From: Xenorhabdus ishibashii
GTDB taxonomy: Bacteria; Pseudomonadota; Gammaproteobacteria; Enterobacterales; Enterobacteriaceae
Reading direction: 5' to 3'
Assembly (NCBI RefSeq): GCF_002632755.1
Contig: NZ_NJAK01000001.1
Span: 1,240,001 to 1,304,000 of the forward strand
DNA length: 64,000 nucleotides
The notes below the pieces were generated by a model. That model worked only from the letters and a program-made list of their open reading frames with translations. It had not been told where the DNA came from and did not search any database. Shown in pieces: positions 48,700 through 59,964 of the stretch (the stretch's first letter is position 1; every line of letters begins with the position of its first letter). Made by a program: the position numbers and the translations under genes.

Positions 48700-50355
48700 A
48701 TGGAAGCCAAAGAGTGTAAGATACAAGATATTTTAACAGAAAATAAAAAATATATAATACCATCTTATCAACGTCCGTATAGTTGGACTATAGATAATGC
48801 AGAACAACTAATAGATGATGTTTATCAAAGTACTCTCTCATCAGAGAATGAATACTTTATTGGGAGTATGATTTGTATAAATAAAGGTAATAACCAGTAT
48901 GAGGTTGTTGATGGACAACAACGACTTACAACTTTAAGTATAATTGTCTCGGAACTCAAAAAACTAATACCTGTACAAGGCATTAAAGATGATCTCCAGA
49001 AGCGTATATTACCAATAGATGTTTATTCAGATGAAACAGATGAACCTAGACTCATTGTTAGAAAAAAAGAGTATGAATTATATAAGTATTATATATTACA
49101 AGATTTAAAAGATTATAGACCTGAGAAGCCATCTGATACAGATCTTGTTTTTATAGAGAATTCAGAAGTTATAAGAAAGTATTTGGAGTGTATCTCAATT
49201 GATAATTTAAAATTATTAGCTAAATATATTTTACAAAATGTATATATAGTTTTTGTTCAAGCTGATGACTTTGCTTCATCATTTCGCCTTTTTAATGTTC
49301 TTAATAGCCGTGGTTTACCACTTACTAACGCTGATTTACTAAAAAATGCTCTTTTTGAGTCAGCCTCTTTATATAAGAAGAACGCAGGTCAGATCGAATC
49401 AGCATGGTCTCAGATTGAAGATATGGTGGGTGTCAAAAGACTAGATAAATTCCTAGCGTTTCATAAGCTATCTGAGAAAAAGGATCGTGACAGGGTTTTA
49501 CAAAAAGGATTTGAAGCATTTATTGATAACCTAGAGAAGCAATTTCATGGAAATGCTATTGACATGTCTTTAGTACTGGTTAACTCAGCAAAAAATTACA
49601 TGAGAATACTAGAGAATGATTTTGAACATCCACAAGTTAAGCGCAGAATTGTATCTCTTACTAACCTAGCTACTGATGAATGGATCCCTCCTATAATGGC
49701 TTTTTTAAATAGAATGATGAGAACTGAAGAGTTTGGTTGGAGTGAATTTTCACAGTTCATCTCGGCATTTGAAAAAGTATATATGCATGGTTGGTTAAAA
49801 AAACAAATAAAAAGCAAGAGGGAAATGGTTTGTTATTCTTCTTTGGTCGCAATAAATAACGATTTGCCATTTCAAGAAATAATTAATCACGTTAATCAAC
49901 ACGCCGACAATAAAGGATTTTCTTCATCTTTGGATGCGGATTTATATGAGCCTAGGCCTAATCAGGTAAATTTGATTAAGGCTATTTTATTACGTCTAGA
50001 TATGGAACAACAGGATGATAGTGTTATTAAAACATATACTGGACGTATAACTATTGAACACATAATGCCTCAAGCTCGAATTAACCAATATTGGATTGAT
50101 AGATTTGATGCTAATGAACATGCTTCATGGCTGCATAAAATTGGGAATTTAACACTAATTAGTGGAGTAAAAAACTCAGAAGCTCAAAATTATGATTTTG
50201 ATAAGAAAAAATCAATATATGAGAAACAAAATAGCAAGAGTTCTTTTGATTTGACCCGTGATGTTTGTAAAGTTAATGATTGGAATATTGAAACTATACG
50301 CGGAAGGCACGATTATTTAAAGAGTCAATTAATTAAATTATGGCTTGTAGATTAA
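48700..50355 (+). CDS. GmrSD-type DUF262/DUF1524 nuclease (type IV restriction)
   Basis: 551 residues. N-terminal DUF262 (ParB-like NTPase): IIPSYQRPYSW (about 19-29) and EVVDGQQRLTTLS (68-80). C-terminal DUF1524 His-Me/HNH nuclease: TIEHIMPQ near 450 and KIGNLTLISGVKNSEAQN near 480. Both halves are in one chain, as in single-protein GmrSD homologues that cut phage DNA with modified (e.g. glucosylated) cytosines. Very AT-rich compared with the uxu genes. Stands alone between an IS982 and the hexuronate locus, close to the PvuII-type system. Target modification is unknown. Confidence 0.88.
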   Translation: MEAKECKIQDILTENKKYIIPSYQRPYSWTIDNAEQLIDDVYQSTLSSENEYFIGSMICINKGNNQYEVVDGQQRLTTLSIIVSELKKLIPVQGIKDDLQKRILPIDVYSDETDEPRLIVRKKEYELYKYYILQDLKDYRPEKPSDTDLVFIENSEVIRKYLECISIDNLKLLAKYILQNVYIVFVQADDFASSFRLFNVLNSRGLPLTNADLLKNALFESASLYKKNAGQIESAWSQIEDMVGVKRLDKFLAFHKLSEKKDRDRVLQKGFEAFIDNLEKQFHGNAIDMSLVLVNSAKNYMRILENDFEHPQVKRRIVSLTNLATDEWIPPIMAFLNRMMRTEEFGWSEFSQFISAFEKVYMHGWLKKQIKSKREMVCYSSLVAINNDLPFQEIINHVNQHADNKGFSSSLDADLYEPRPNQVNLIKAILLRLDMEQQDDSVIKTYTGRITIEHIMPQARINQYWIDRFDANEHASWLHKIGNLTLISGVKNSEAQNYDFDKKKSIYEKQNSKSSFDLTRDVCKVNDWNIETIRGRHDYLKSQLIKLWLVD

Positions 50356-50371
50356 TGTTTATGATATTAAT

Positions 50372-50635
50372 CTAGATTGTATTTTTTTGTGGAGTGATAA
50401 GTCCCTGACTAATCATCGAAGATACTGAATAAAGTATATGGATACCAACTTGAGTTGAGTCAGTGTCCATATAAACTATTTGATATTTTCCTGGAAATAC
50501 TTTTGCAATTTTTTCCAGCTTATTCATTAGATTGATGTCTCTGTACTTTTCCGCCACGTTATTGGGATTGCTGTGATCCCAATGTTTAATAATCGGATTA
50601 ACAGATAGGTTTTGCTGTCGAAAAAGACAAAACAA
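50372..50635 (-). CDS. Hypothetical protein, possibly a fragment
   Basis: 87 residues: KYRDINLMNKLEKIAKVFPG followed by YQIVYMDTDSTQVGIHILYS. Composition looks protein-like, and it lies convergent to the DUF262 gene with a 17-bp gap. No clear RBS and no family recognised. The 215 bp between it and uxuR hold nothing I can name. Confidence 0.3.
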   Translation of the reverse strand: MFCLFRQQNLSVNPIIKHWDHSNPNNVAEKYRDINLMNKLEKIAKVFPGKYQIVYMDTDSTQVGIHILYSVSSMISQGLITPQKNTI

Positions 50636-50850
50636 TATACTGAAACATAGCCGTTAGTTCACCTAAATTGCATCAGTTTGAGAGAAAATCCGTTATCTTT
50701 GAAATGCAAATGATGTAATTTAAGATAAGATCTGCTGTGTGTGAACCTATAGGTAACATCTCGACTAAAGATAATGTGTAAGTCTTATTCCTTCATCATC
50801 AGCCCAGAAATCATCAACTAGAGCTTTCACTTTCTGATCGCGTCAAAAAC

Positions 50851-51600
50851 TCACTTCCCAATCCCTACCGGATACGACTCAAACAAATATCCATCAAAAT
50901 TAGGATCATCGACATCGGATAATTCAAGCAAACTCTGTTTCACATTTTCTAAATGTCGCCACATCGTTTGTTTCGCTGCCGCAGGATCTTTTTTGATCAT
51001 CGCTGCCAAAATTGCCTGATGATCATTCAACCACGCTTTACGATAGTCGGTATTGGCAATTCGGCTATGTAGTTTTATCCACATAGGATTATTTTCACGC
51101 CACGCCCAGGATTGCTTAAGTAATTCAACTAACATGCTGTTATGCGTTGCCTGAGCGATAGCTAAATGAAACGCCTTATCACCAGATTCACTTTCTCCCG
51201 AAATCAGATCTTTTTTCTCTTTTTCCAATGCCTTGCGCATATTGGCAATATCGACCGGAGTTACCTGGAGTGCAGCAAACTCAGCGATATTACTTTCCAA
51301 TAATTGGCGCGCTTGTAATAGCTCAAAAGGCCCTGCGGCATTGATGGTGGTATCGCTTGAAAAGGAGCGTGGCAGGCGGATGAGATAAATGCCTGAGCTT
51401 TTGCGTACTTCAATCAGGTTTTCCAATTCCAGTACAATTAACGCTTCACGAATAAGTGTGCGGGAAACGCCAAATTTTTCTGCAATTTCTCTTTCTGTCG
51501 GCAGACGATCGCCGGGAGAATAATCCATCTCTATAATCATCTGACGTAATGATTGGGCTACTTCATGATAGGGGCGCCTGGAGTCTGCAAAATTCATCAT
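50851..51600 (-). CDS. uxuR: GntR/FadR-type repressor of hexuronate genes (UxuR)
   Basis: 249 residues. N-terminal winged helix (YHEVAQSLRQMIIEMDYSPGD, RLPTEREIAEKFGVSRTLIREALI) and C-terminal FCD ligand domain. UxuR/ExuR proteins bind fructuronate or galacturonate and release AATTGGT-type operators. It reads in the same direction as dctP 120 bp upstream and controls, by inference, the operators found between dctP and dctQ. Confidence 0.85.
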   Translation of the reverse strand: MMNFADSRRPYHEVAQSLRQMIIEMDYSPGDRLPTEREIAEKFGVSRTLIREALIVLELENLIEVRKSSGIYLIRLPRSFSSDTTINAAGPFELLQARQLLESNIAEFAALQVTPVDIANMRKALEKEKKDLISGESESGDKAFHLAIAQATHNSMLVELLKQSWAWRENNPMWIKLHSRIANTDYRKAWLNDHQAILAAMIKKDPAAAKQTMWRHLENVKQSLLELSDVDDPNFDGYLFESYPVGIGK

Positions 51601-51672
51601 TTAATGCCGCCGTAAGGTAGTAGATTTAAATGAAACGACTAAAAATGATGTTATTCTAAGATATCAATACCA

Positions 51673-51710
51673 AAAATATAACCACCTATTCTTGTTACAA
51701 TAGGTGGTTT
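51673..51710 (-). terminator. Rho-independent terminator of dctP
   Basis: AACCACCTATT / AATAGGTGGTT stem (51680-51709) followed on the minus strand by TATATTTTT, 11 bp after the dctP stop. It separates dctP from uxuR. Confidence 0.85.
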
Positions 51711-51720
51711 TGAGAGAAAA

Positions 51721-52713
51721 CTATTCTATTTTACGCACCCGATTTACCATTTCGGATAATTCCGGTTGGGTTTTGGCAATATCGCCATACAGGGGTTTAA
51801 CCGCGTCTTGAAAGAGGGTTTTATCCACAACAATAAACTCAACACCGTGTTTTTCTGCTTTAGCACGCTCTTCCTGTTCTGATTTTTCCCACAGTTGAAC
51901 CATATATTCTGAGGAGTTTTGCGCCGCTTTTTTCACAATCTCTTGCTGTTCCGCCGTTAGTTTATTCAACGATTTGTTCGATATTAACAGCACATCAGGG
52001 ATCATCGTATGCTCATCCAGGGAAAAGAATTTTGTCACCTCGCTATGGCGGCTTAGCGTAAAAGAAGTAATGTTGTTTTCAGCCGCGTCCACAACCCCCT
52101 GTTGTAATGCGGTATAGAGTTCTCCATAAGCTAACGGCGTTGGATTTCCTTCCAACCCTTTCACCATTGCAATGGCGGTAGGGCTGGGTTGTACGCGAAT
52201 TTTCAAACCTTTTAGATCGTCAGGCGTTCTAATCGGTTTTTTCGCATAAAAACTGCGGGCGCCCGCATCATAGTAAGTCAGACCAATAAATCCCATGTTT
52301 TGGCTTGAAGCGAGGATTTCTTTACCAATATCGCTATTGATGACTTGTTGATAGTGCGCTTTATCGCGGAATAAGTAGGGCAGATTAAAAATGGAATAAG
52401 CCGGAGAGAAGGCTTCTAATTCTGCTGCATTGGATTTAGCAATATCCAAGGCGCCATTTTGCATCAATTCAATGGATTCACGTTGGTTGCCCAATTGGGA
52501 ATCAGAATAGATACGGATACGAACTTCCCCGTTGGTTTTTTCTTTCACTTCGTTAGCGAACTCGGCCATCGCCTTATGGACAGCATGTTCTCGGTTTTGG
52601 TTATGGCTGAGTTTCAGTGTCGTCACGGCGAAAGCCTGAGATGTCCCCAGCATAAACATAATGCCGGTCGCTATGCTCGTCACTGTGTTTAAGATTCGTT
52701 TGCGATTTTGCAT
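51721..52713 (-). CDS. TRAP transporter solute-binding protein (DctP family)
   Basis: 330 residues with a signal peptide (MQNRKRILNTVTSIATGIMF to SQAFA). DctP features: LKLSHNQNREHAVHKAM, SDSQLGNQRESIELMQNGALD, the substrate Arg region LKIRVQPSPTAIAMVKGLEGNPTPL and GVVDAAENNITSF. It would bind a sugar acid in the periplasm for DctQM. Unusually it is on the opposite strand from dctQ and dctM, sharing one 263-bp regulatory region with them. Confidence 0.9.
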   Translation of the reverse strand: MQNRKRILNTVTSIATGIMFMLGTSQAFAVTTLKLSHNQNREHAVHKAMAEFANEVKEKTNGEVRIRIYSDSQLGNQRESIELMQNGALDIAKSNAAELEAFSPAYSIFNLPYLFRDKAHYQQVINSDIGKEILASSQNMGFIGLTYYDAGARSFYAKKPIRTPDDLKGLKIRVQPSPTAIAMVKGLEGNPTPLAYGELYTALQQGVVDAAENNITSFTLSRHSEVTKFFSLDEHTMIPDVLLISNKSLNKLTAEQQEIVKKAAQNSSEYMVQLWEKSEQEERAKAEKHGVEFIVVDKTLFQDAVKPLYGDIAKTQPELSEMVNRVRKIE

Positions 52714-52976
52714 GTTTGATTCTCCAGAGGTAAGTGTTGGTTTTTATTCTTTTCTGTGGACAAACCATAGTCAGATCTTACTGATTGGGCAAAAGGCAAA
52801 ATCCAATTGGTCGACCTTAATCACAAAAAGATAGCACTATTGGTTAACCTTTTGGTTTTGTGATCTCTCTCACTCTCTTTCAGGCAGTTATTTCACGGTT
52901 TTTAGTGCGTTCGGTATAGACTCTGCTGCCAACACAGACTTTAATTGGTAAACCAAAATGACAGGGGAGCGAATAA
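52714..52976. promoter_or_regulatory. Divergent hexuronate control region: three UxuR-type operators, CRP site, promoter
   Basis: Three palindromes fit the UxuR/ExuR pattern AATTGGTNNACCAATT: AATTGGTCGACCTTAA (52805-52820), TATTGGTTAACCTTTT (52838-52853) and AATTGGTAAACCAAAA (52943-52958). A CRP site TGTGATCTCTCTCACT lies at 52859-52874. For the rightward operon, TTCACG (52892-52897) and TATAGA (52915-52920) with 17-bp spacing form a sigma70 promoter centred properly downstream of the CRP site, and the third operator falls just after the start point. So glucose repression and hexuronate induction are both written here. Confidence 0.8.
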
Positions 52977-53483
52977 ATGAAAAACCTTGTAGCGATTACC
53001 AATAAAAGTTTGGCATTTTTTATCGTCTGCCTGCTGGCCTTTCTGGTTTTATGTGTGTCATGGCAGGTTATTTCTCGTTATGTCCTGGGGGCACCGAGCA
53101 CTGAGACAGATGAATTAGCGCGTTATCTGTTTATGTGGGTTGCAATGATTGGCGCGGTATATACAACAGGGCAGCATCGTCATCTTGCGATCGATCTGCT
53201 GGTCATGAAATTAACAGGCGTCAAAAAAAGCATTATCGGGCTGATTATTCAGGCAGCCATCATTTCGTTTTCTTCAATTGTGCTGCTTTATGGTGGCAGC
53301 CTGCTTGTTTCATCGACACTGGAAAATGGTCAAATCACACCGGCATTAGGTTGGAAGATGGGATACATCTACTTATGTTTGCCTATTAGCGGAATATTGA
53401 TGATTTTCTATGCGATGGTTGATGTGATCTCAATATTTCAGCATTTTTCTGGTCAACCGCCAGTGGTGTCTGAGAATCATTGA
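52977..53483 (+). CDS. TRAP transporter small membrane subunit (DctQ family)
   Basis: 168 residues with four membrane helices. Family marks: VISRYVLGAPSTETDELARYLFMWVAMIGA and GQHRHLAIDLL. RBS AGGGGAG at 52963-52969. It is followed 17 bp later by the large subunit. First gene of the rightward hexuronate operon. Confidence 0.9.
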   Translation: MKNLVAITNKSLAFFIVCLLAFLVLCVSWQVISRYVLGAPSTETDELARYLFMWVAMIGAVYTTGQHRHLAIDLLVMKLTGVKKSIIGLIIQAAIISFSSIVLLYGGSLLVSSTLENGQITPALGWKMGYIYLCLPISGILMIFYAMVDVISIFQHFSGQPPVVSENH

Positions 53484-53500
53484 TTTGTGGAGATTAGAGT

Positions 53501-54799
53501 ATGGATTGGTCTGTCATTACCGCACTCTTTGGCACATTTGCACTATTACTGGCATTGAGTGTCCCTGTTTCTTTTGCAATCGGCTTATCTTCGTTAGTCG
53601 CCATTACGATGACATTGCCGCTTGAATCTGCGATCACAGTTGTTGCGCAACGGATGGCGGCGGGGGTCGATAACTTCTCATTATTAGCGATCCCGTTCTT
53701 TATTCTTGCTGGAAATATGATGAACCAAGGTGGAATAGCAGCACGTTTGATCAATCTGGCTAAAGTGGTCGGCGGCCGTTTACCGGGATCGTTAATGCAC
53801 GTCAATATTATGGCGAACATGCTTTTCGGTGCCATTTCCGGCTCGGCAGTGGCATCCGCCGCTGCGGTCGGGGGAACAATGGCGCCGATGCAGAGAAAAG
53901 AAGGATATGATCCTGAGTTGTCTGCGGCTGTGAATATCGCGTCTTGTCCTGCTGGCCTGCTGATCCCACCTAGCAATACCTTAATTGTGTACTCGTTAGT
54001 TTCCGGAGGAACATCCATTGCAGCCTTGTTCTTGGCGGGTTATATACCTGGCATTATTATGGGAATGTCACTCATGATTGTGTCTGCCATTATTGCCAAG
54101 AGGAAACGCTACCCTGTTGCTCCCCGACCAACATGGCACGAGTTTTTGGATACAGCGTGGAAAGCCATCCCGTCATTAATGCTGATTGTGGTGATTATGG
54201 GGGGGATTATCGCGGGGATCTTCACGGCGACAGAAGCATCAGCCATTGCGGTTCTTTACAGTTTTATCCTCGCAGTGGTTATTTATCGTGAAATCAGTTT
54301 CAAGCAATTGCCCAAAATTATCCTTGATTCAGCCGTGACCACATCGATTGTTTTATTGTTGATTGGTGTATCAATGGGGATGTCCTGGGCGATGGCTAAT
54401 GCTGATCTGCCGTATATGATTGCGGATGCATTGATGGCGGTTTCTGATAATCCACTGACCATCCTGCTCGTCATTAATATCATCTTGCTGATCGTGGGGA
54501 TCTTTATGGACATGACTCCGGCCATTTTGATCTTCACGCCGATTTTCTTACCCGTTGCGATGAGCATGGGGATCGATCCGGTTCATTTTGGCATCATCAT
54601 GACGTTTAATTTAGCCATTGGAATTTGTACACCTCCCGTCGGCAGTGCTTTATTTGTGGGTTGCTCTGTGGGGGAAGTGAGCATTGATAAGGTACTGAAA
54701 CCCTTGCTCCCGATGTATGTTGCGTTGATCTTAGCGCTCGCGCTCGTGACATATCTGCCGCAATTGAGTTTATGGTTACCGGAATTAGTCTTGAATTAG
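53501..54799 (+). CDS. TRAP transporter large membrane subunit (DctM family)
   Basis: 432 residues, about 12 helices; sodium-coupled permease. Typical segments: [47 protein letters not shown] and [18 protein letters not shown]. With DctP and DctQ it should import glucuronate or a related hexuronate, judged from the enzymes that follow; substrate is an inference. The uxuA start is 14 bp downstream. Confidence 0.93.
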   Translation: MDWSVITALFGTFALLLALSVPVSFAIGLSSLVAITMTLPLESAITVVAQRMAAGVDNFSLLAIPFFILAGNMMNQGGIAARLINLAKVVGGRLPGSLMHVNIMANMLFGAISGSAVASAAAVGGTMAPMQRKEGYDPELSAAVNIASCPAGLLIPPSNTLIVYSLVSGGTSIAALFLAGYIPGIIMGMSLMIVSAIIAKRKRYPVAPRPTWHEFLDTAWKAIPSLMLIVVIMGGIIAGIFTATEASAIAVLYSFILAVVIYREISFKQLPKIILDSAVTTSIVLLLIGVSMGMSWAMANADLPYMIADALMAVSDNPLTILLVINIILLIVGIFMDMTPAILIFTPIFLPVAMSMGIDPVHFGIIMTFNLAIGICTPPVGSALFVGCSVGEVSIDKVLKPLLPMYVALILALALVTYLPQLSLWLPELVLN

Positions 54800-54813
54800 T
54801 TATAGGGGGAGTT

Positions 54814-55998
54814 ATGAAACAAACTTGGCGCTGGTATGGGTCTGAAGATCCTGTTTCATTAGCGGATATTCGTCAGGCAGGAGCAACAGGAATTGTAACG
54901 GCATTGCACCATATTCCTAATGGCGAAATCTGGCCTATCGAAGAGATAACACAACGTAAGGCAGTGATTGAAGCTAATCAACTTGAGTGGACAGTCGTAG
55001 AGAGTGTTCCCGTTCATGAAGATATCAAAACGCATACTGGGGAGTATGACCAATGGATCGCAAACTATCAACAAACCTTGCGTAACCTCGCTGCCTGCGG
55101 GATCAAAACAGTATGTTACAACTTTATGCCGGTTCTGGATTGGACACGTACAGATCTCGAATATGAATTACCTGATGGCTCAAAAGCGTTGCGTTTTGAT
55201 CAAATCGAATTTGCTGTTTTTGATATCCACATTTTGCAACGTCGTGGTGCAGAAAAAGCGTATTCCGATGATGAAATTGCGCAGGCACAATCACGTTTTG
55301 TTTCAATGACAAAAGAAGAAAAACAAAAACTGACAAACACGATTATTGCAGGTCTTCCAGGGGCAGAGGAAGGCTATACCTTAGAACAATTTCGCCAACA
55401 CCTAAAACGTTATACCGGCATTGATAAAGCCAAACTGCGTGAACACTTTGCTTATTTCCTGCAAAAGATCATTCCGGTTGCGGAAGAACTTGGCATCAAA
55501 ATGGCTGTTCATCCTGATGATCCACCTCGTGAGATCTTAGGCTTGCCACGCATTGTTTCTACGATAGAGGATATGCGTTGGATCGCGGAAACGGTAGATA
55601 GTCATGCCAATGGTTATACGATGTGCACCGGATCTTATGGCGTGCGTGCGGATAATAATTTGGTGCAGATGATCAAATTATTTGGTTCCCGTATCTACTT
55701 CCTCCATTTGCGCTCAACCCTACGGGAAGAGAACCCCTTCACGTTCCACGAGGCGGCGCATCTTGCCGGTGATGTGGATATGTATGAGGTGATCAAAGCG
55801 GTCGCGGAAGAAGAACACCGTCGGTTGGCAGCGGGTGAAAATCACCTGATCCCAATGCGGCCTGATCATGGTCATCAAATACTTGATGATTTGAAAAAGA
55901 GAACGAATCCCGGCTATTCGGCAATCGGTCGCCTGAAAGGATTGGCTGAAATTCGTGGTCTTGAGTTGGGTATTCATCGTGCATTTTACCAAAAATAA
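54814..55998 (+). CDS. uxuA: Mannonate dehydratase
   Basis: 394 residues from ATG 54814, with GGGGGAG 2-8 bp before it; this start reproduces the E. coli length and N-terminus ([21 protein letters not shown]). It dehydrates D-mannonate to 2-keto-3-deoxygluconate. Metal-site segments [25 protein letters not shown] and MRPDHGHQ are present. Confidence 0.97.
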   Translation: MKQTWRWYGSEDPVSLADIRQAGATGIVTALHHIPNGEIWPIEEITQRKAVIEANQLEWTVVESVPVHEDIKTHTGEYDQWIANYQQTLRNLAACGIKTVCYNFMPVLDWTRTDLEYELPDGSKALRFDQIEFAVFDIHILQRRGAEKAYSDDEIAQAQSRFVSMTKEEKQKLTNTIIAGLPGAEEGYTLEQFRQHLKRYTGIDKAKLREHFAYFLQKIIPVAEELGIKMAVHPDDPPREILGLPRIVSTIEDMRWIAETVDSHANGYTMCTGSYGVRADNNLVQMIKLFGSRIYFLHLRSTLREENPFTFHEAAHLAGDVDMYEVIKAVAEEEHRRLAAGENHLIPMRPDHGHQILDDLKKRTNPGYSAIGRLKGLAEIRGLELGIHRAFYQK

Positions 55999-56053
55999 TT
56001 TCTGGCCTTGGACTTTCTGACCTTGAACCCTACTGCTTATTTGTGAGTCCGTT

Positions 56054-57511
56054 ATGGAAAAAAATCTTGTCAATGCGTCTGTTCCATGCCCTCGCTGGAC
56101 AACCGAACGCCTTACTTCCCGCATGGTGCATTTAGGCTGCGGTGCATTTCATCGGGCGCATCAGGCGCTTTATACACATCATGTATTAGAACAAACAGAC
56201 ACTGATTGGGGATTTTGTGAAGTAAATTTGATGCTAAGCGATGCTTCACTTATCGAAAACCTTAAAAAACAATCTATGCGCTATACCGTCGCAGAGAAAG
56301 GGCAGGAGGGGATCACATTAAAAATTATTGGCTCAATGAAAGAAGGGATGCACCCTTTAATTGATGGCGTTCAGGCGATTATCGAAAAAATGGCGCATCC
56401 TGATGTTGCCATCATCTCTTTGACCATCACCGAAAAAGGCTATTGTACTGATGCCGCAACAGGGCGTTTAGATCCAAATAATGAATTGATTATTAAAGAT
56501 CTTGCAAATCCCGCCGTGCCAAGATCAGCCATCGGGTACATTACTGCGGCATTAAAATTGCGTTTTGAGCGAAGCCTATCCGCGGTGACGATTTTGTCGT
56601 GCGATAACGTGCGGGAAAATGGACATGTCGCCCGTGAAGCCGTATTGAGTCTGGCGCGTTTGCAGGACGAAAACTTGGCGCAGTGGATAGAAAGCCAGGT
56701 GACATTTCCCTGCACGATGGTAGATCGTATTGTGCCGGCAGCGACATCAGAAACGTTAACCGAAATTGCCCAACGGCTGGGCGTTGTAGATCCTTGTGCG
56801 ATTGCCTGCGAACCTTTCCGTCAATGGGTGATTGAAGATAATTTTGTCAATGGGCGTCCAGATTGGGATCTGGCGGGTGCGCAATTTGTGGACGATGTGG
56901 TGCCATTTGAAATGATGAAATTGCGCATGTTAAATGGCGCTCATTCATTTTTGGCTTACTTAGGCTATTTGGGCGGCTATGCACATATCTCCGATACGAT
57001 GACAAACGCCGATTATCGTCGGGCAGTGTATGCATTGATGCTGAATGAACAAGCGCCAACACTGTCGATGCCAGAAGATACCGATTTAGTCGCCTACGCA
57101 GATAACTTGATTGAGCGGTTTACTAATCCGGCATTAAAACATCAGACATGGCAAATTGCGATGGATGGCAGCCAGAAATTGCCACAGCGCATGCTTGATT
57201 CTATTGAATGGCATCTCGCTCAGGGAAGTGATTATCGTTATTTAGCGCTCGGTGTGGCGGGTTGGATGCGTTATATCAGTGGCTTGGATGAGCAAGGACA
57301 ACCCATTGATGTGCGTGATCCATTAAAAGCGGCTTTTGCGGCGATTTATGCGCAATATGGTCATTCTGTTGCGGTGGTGGAAGCGTTACTGGCAATTGAA
57401 TCGATTTTTGGTAAGGAATTAGCCAAAAACCGTGACTTTGTCGCTAACGTCACCAAAGCCTATCAACACTTACTGAATGTTGGCGCCCGCCAAGCAGTAG
57501 CGGCTCTTTGA
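56054..57511 (+). CDS. uxuB: Fructuronate reductase (D-mannonate oxidoreductase)
   Basis: 485 residues, mannitol dehydrogenase family. N-terminal Rossmann start [36 protein letters not shown], and the catalytic Lys region [19 protein letters not shown]. It reduces D-fructuronate to D-mannonate with NADH. It comes between uxuA and uxaC in pathway order reversed, all on one strand. Confidence 0.97.
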   Translation: MEKNLVNASVPCPRWTTERLTSRMVHLGCGAFHRAHQALYTHHVLEQTDTDWGFCEVNLMLSDASLIENLKKQSMRYTVAEKGQEGITLKIIGSMKEGMHPLIDGVQAIIEKMAHPDVAIISLTITEKGYCTDAATGRLDPNNELIIKDLANPAVPRSAIGYITAALKLRFERSLSAVTILSCDNVRENGHVAREAVLSLARLQDENLAQWIESQVTFPCTMVDRIVPAATSETLTEIAQRLGVVDPCAIACEPFRQWVIEDNFVNGRPDWDLAGAQFVDDVVPFEMMKLRMLNGAHSFLAYLGYLGGYAHISDTMTNADYRRAVYALMLNEQAPTLSMPEDTDLVAYADNLIERFTNPALKHQTWQIAMDGSQKLPQRMLDSIEWHLAQGSDYRYLALGVAGWMRYISGLDEQGQPIDVRDPLKAAFAAIYAQYGHSVAVVEALLAIESIFGKELAKNRDFVANVTKAYQHLLNVGARQAVAAL

Positions 57512-57528
57512 GCATAGAGGAAAACAGC

Positions 57529-58950
57529 ATGAAAACCTTTATGTGTGAAGATTTTCTGTTAAATAATGACGTTGCCCGCCGCCTTTATCATGATTACGCG
57601 GCATTGATGCCTATCTATGATTATCATTGTCATCTCGATCCAAAAGAGATTGCACAAAACCGCCGTTTCCACAATCTTGGTCAAATCTGGTTGGAGGGCG
57701 ATCATTATAAATGGCGGGCGATGCGTGCGGCAGGGATTGAAGAAGCGCTGATTACCGGCGCTGAAAGCAGTGATTACGAAAAATACCTTGCATGGGCGAA
57801 AACGGTTCCTCTGACGATCGGTAATCCACTTTATCACTGGACACATCTGGAATTGCGACGCCCATTTGGCATTAGCGGAAAATTATTTGCACCTGACACC
57901 GCAGAGGTTATCTGGCATGAGGCGAACGAAAAGCTCTCTCAAAGTGAATTTTCTGCCCGTGGCATTATGCAGCAAATGCAGGTACGAATGGCAGGAACAA
58001 CGGATGATCCCATTGATTCTCTCGAATATCATCGACAGATCGCTCAGGACAAAGATTTCACCCTCAAAGTGTTACCAAGCTGGCGACCGGACAAAGTTTT
58101 CAAAATTGAGTTATCGGGTTTTTGTGACTATCTCGAACGATTAGGAGAAGTCGCAGATATCGCTATCGGGCGTTTTGCTGATTTATTGCAGGCACTAGAG
58201 CGCCGCCTCGAACACTTTCAGGATCACGGTTGTGTGGCATCGGATCATGGCATTGAACACATGCGTTATGCGCCGATACCTGATGAAAACGTGTTAGATA
58301 TTATTTTGCAAAAGCGCAGGCAAGGGCAATCACTCAGTGAATTAGAAATAGCGCAGTTCACAACGGCGGTGCTGGTTTGGTTAGGTCAGCAGTACGCAAA
58401 ACGCGGCTGGGTCATGCAGATGCATATTGGTGCTTTGCGCAATAACAACACGCGGATGTTTAATCTGTTAGGGGCAGACAGCGGTTTTGATTCCATTGGA
58501 GATAATCCTATCGCTTACCCATTATCTCGCTTGCTGGATGAGATGGACAAAACTGATGAATTACCGAAGACCATTCTCTATTGCTTAAACCCCCGTGATA
58601 ATGAAGTGATCGCGACTATGATAGGCAACTTTCAGGATGGGAAAAGTATCAGGGGTAAGATCCAGTTTGGATCGGGCTGGTGGTTTAACGATCAAAAAGA
58701 CGGTATGCAGCGTCAATTAGAGCAGCTTGCCCAATTAGGCTTATTAAGCCAGTTTGTCGGTATGCTGACAGATTCACGCAGTTTCTTATCCTATACCCGT
58801 CATGAATATTTTCGGCGTATTCTCTGCAATATGCTGGGAAACGGGGTCGAAAATGGTGAAATTCCCCATGATGAAAAAATGCTGGGACAGATAGTTCAGG
58901 ATATCAGTTTCAATAATGCTGAACGTTATTTTCAGGCCAGGAAGGATTAA
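57529..58950 (+). CDS. uxaC: Glucuronate/galacturonate isomerase
   Basis: 473 residues from ATG 57529 (AGAGGAAAACAGC upstream), start [23 protein letters not shown] as in E. coli. Amidohydrolase-like fold: YDYHCHLDP with metal His pair, [31 protein letters not shown] and [19 protein letters not shown]. It converts glucuronate to fructuronate (and galacturonate to tagaturonate), the first step. No uxaA/uxaB are here, so the glucuronate branch is the one completed. Confidence 0.97.
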   Translation: MKTFMCEDFLLNNDVARRLYHDYAALMPIYDYHCHLDPKEIAQNRRFHNLGQIWLEGDHYKWRAMRAAGIEEALITGAESSDYEKYLAWAKTVPLTIGNPLYHWTHLELRRPFGISGKLFAPDTAEVIWHEANEKLSQSEFSARGIMQQMQVRMAGTTDDPIDSLEYHRQIAQDKDFTLKVLPSWRPDKVFKIELSGFCDYLERLGEVADIAIGRFADLLQALERRLEHFQDHGCVASDHGIEHMRYAPIPDENVLDIILQKRRQGQSLSELEIAQFTTAVLVWLGQQYAKRGWVMQMHIGALRNNNTRMFNLLGADSGFDSIGDNPIAYPLSRLLDEMDKTDELPKTILYCLNPRDNEVIATMIGNFQDGKSIRGKIQFGSGWWFNDQKDGMQRQLEQLAQLGLLSQFVGMLTDSRSFLSYTRHEYFRRILCNMLGNGVENGEIPHDEKMLGQIVQDISFNNAERYFQARKD

Positions 58951-58953
58951 AGA

Positions 58954-59964
58954 ATGCAGATGCAGAAAATTGCCCTGATTGGCGAATGTATGATTGAGCT
59001 GAATGGCACCTCATTTGGTGCCATGACACAAAACTATGGCGGTGATGTGCTGAACAGTGCGGTCTATCTGGCTCGCGCAAGAGGCGATAAGTTTGATGTC
59101 CATTTTGTCACGGCGATGGGAACAGAGCCTTTAAGCGAAGGCATGATCTCACGCTGGCAGCAAGAAGGCATTAATACCTCGTTAGTGTTGCGTGATAACG
59201 CACGTCAGTCCGGTTTATACCTGATCCAGCTTGATGAAAAAGGTGAACGCACGTTTCTTTACTGGCGCAATAACTCAGCCGCGCGTTATCTCTTGCGCCA
59301 TCCTGACTACCCCATAGTGCGCCAACAATTGCAGGGCATGGATGTGCTCTATCTCAGCGGGATCAGTCTGGCGATTTTGCCGGAAAATGATCGCCAACGG
59401 CTGCTCATTGATTTGAAACAGTTATCTTCTGAAGGAAAGGTTATTTTCTTTGACAGTAATTATCGTCCGGCCTTATGGGAAAATGAAGCACACGCCCGTG
59501 TGTGTTATCAGCAAATGTATGCCATCACGGATATTGCGCTAGTCACTGACGATGATGAAGCGGATCTCTGGGGAGATACGTCAACAGAGGAAATTTTTCA
59601 TCGCCTGAAAAGTATGGGGGTTAAACAAGCCATTATCAAAGCGGGTGAACGGGGTTGTTTTTATCGTGACTTAAGCGGCTGCGATGCCACACAACATATT
59701 GAAACTCAACCTGTTACACCTGTCATTGATACCACTTCGGCGGGCGATGCGTTTAATGCCGGTTTTATCGCGGGGTGGTTACATGGGAAATCCATTCATG
59801 ATGCGGCATTAATGGGGCATCAGCTCGCAGGAGTTGTAATCCGGCATAAAGGTGCGATTGTTCCACAAGCCGTGACACAAGGGGTTATCGCCCGTTTTTT
59901 TAATTCGAACGAAATTGGAGAGAATGAAAATGCAAGAGATGATGGTGCGTCTGCGTCAGATTAA
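58954..59964 (+). CDS. kdgK: 2-Keto-3-deoxygluconate kinase
   Basis: 336 residues, PfkB/ribokinase family. GECMIELNG and NYGGDVLNSAVYLAR (substrate side), DSNYRPALW, and the C-terminal signature DTTSAGDAFNAGFIAGWL with the catalytic Asp. It phosphorylates KDG to KDPG. Starts 4 bp after the uxaC stop and overlaps eda by about 35 bp. Confidence 0.95.
   Translation: MQMQKIALIGECMIELNGTSFGAMTQNYGGDVLNSAVYLARARGDKFDVHFVTAMGTEPLSEGMISRWQQEGINTSLVLRDNARQSGLYLIQLDEKGERTFLYWRNNSAARYLLRHPDYPIVRQQLQGMDVLYLSGISLAILPENDRQRLLIDLKQLSSEGKVIFFDSNYRPALWENEAHARVCYQQMYAITDIALVTDDDEADLWGDTSTEEIFHRLKSMGVKQAIIKAGERGCFYRDLSGCDATQHIETQPVTPVIDTTSAGDAFNAGFIAGWLHGKSIHDAALMGHQLAGVVIRHKGAIVPQAVTQGVIARFFNSNEIGENENARDDGASASD

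Noticed and set aside
50372..50635. YcaO-like domain in the 87-residue minus-strand ORF
   Set aside because: Only a vague resemblance in one short segment; not enough for a family claim.
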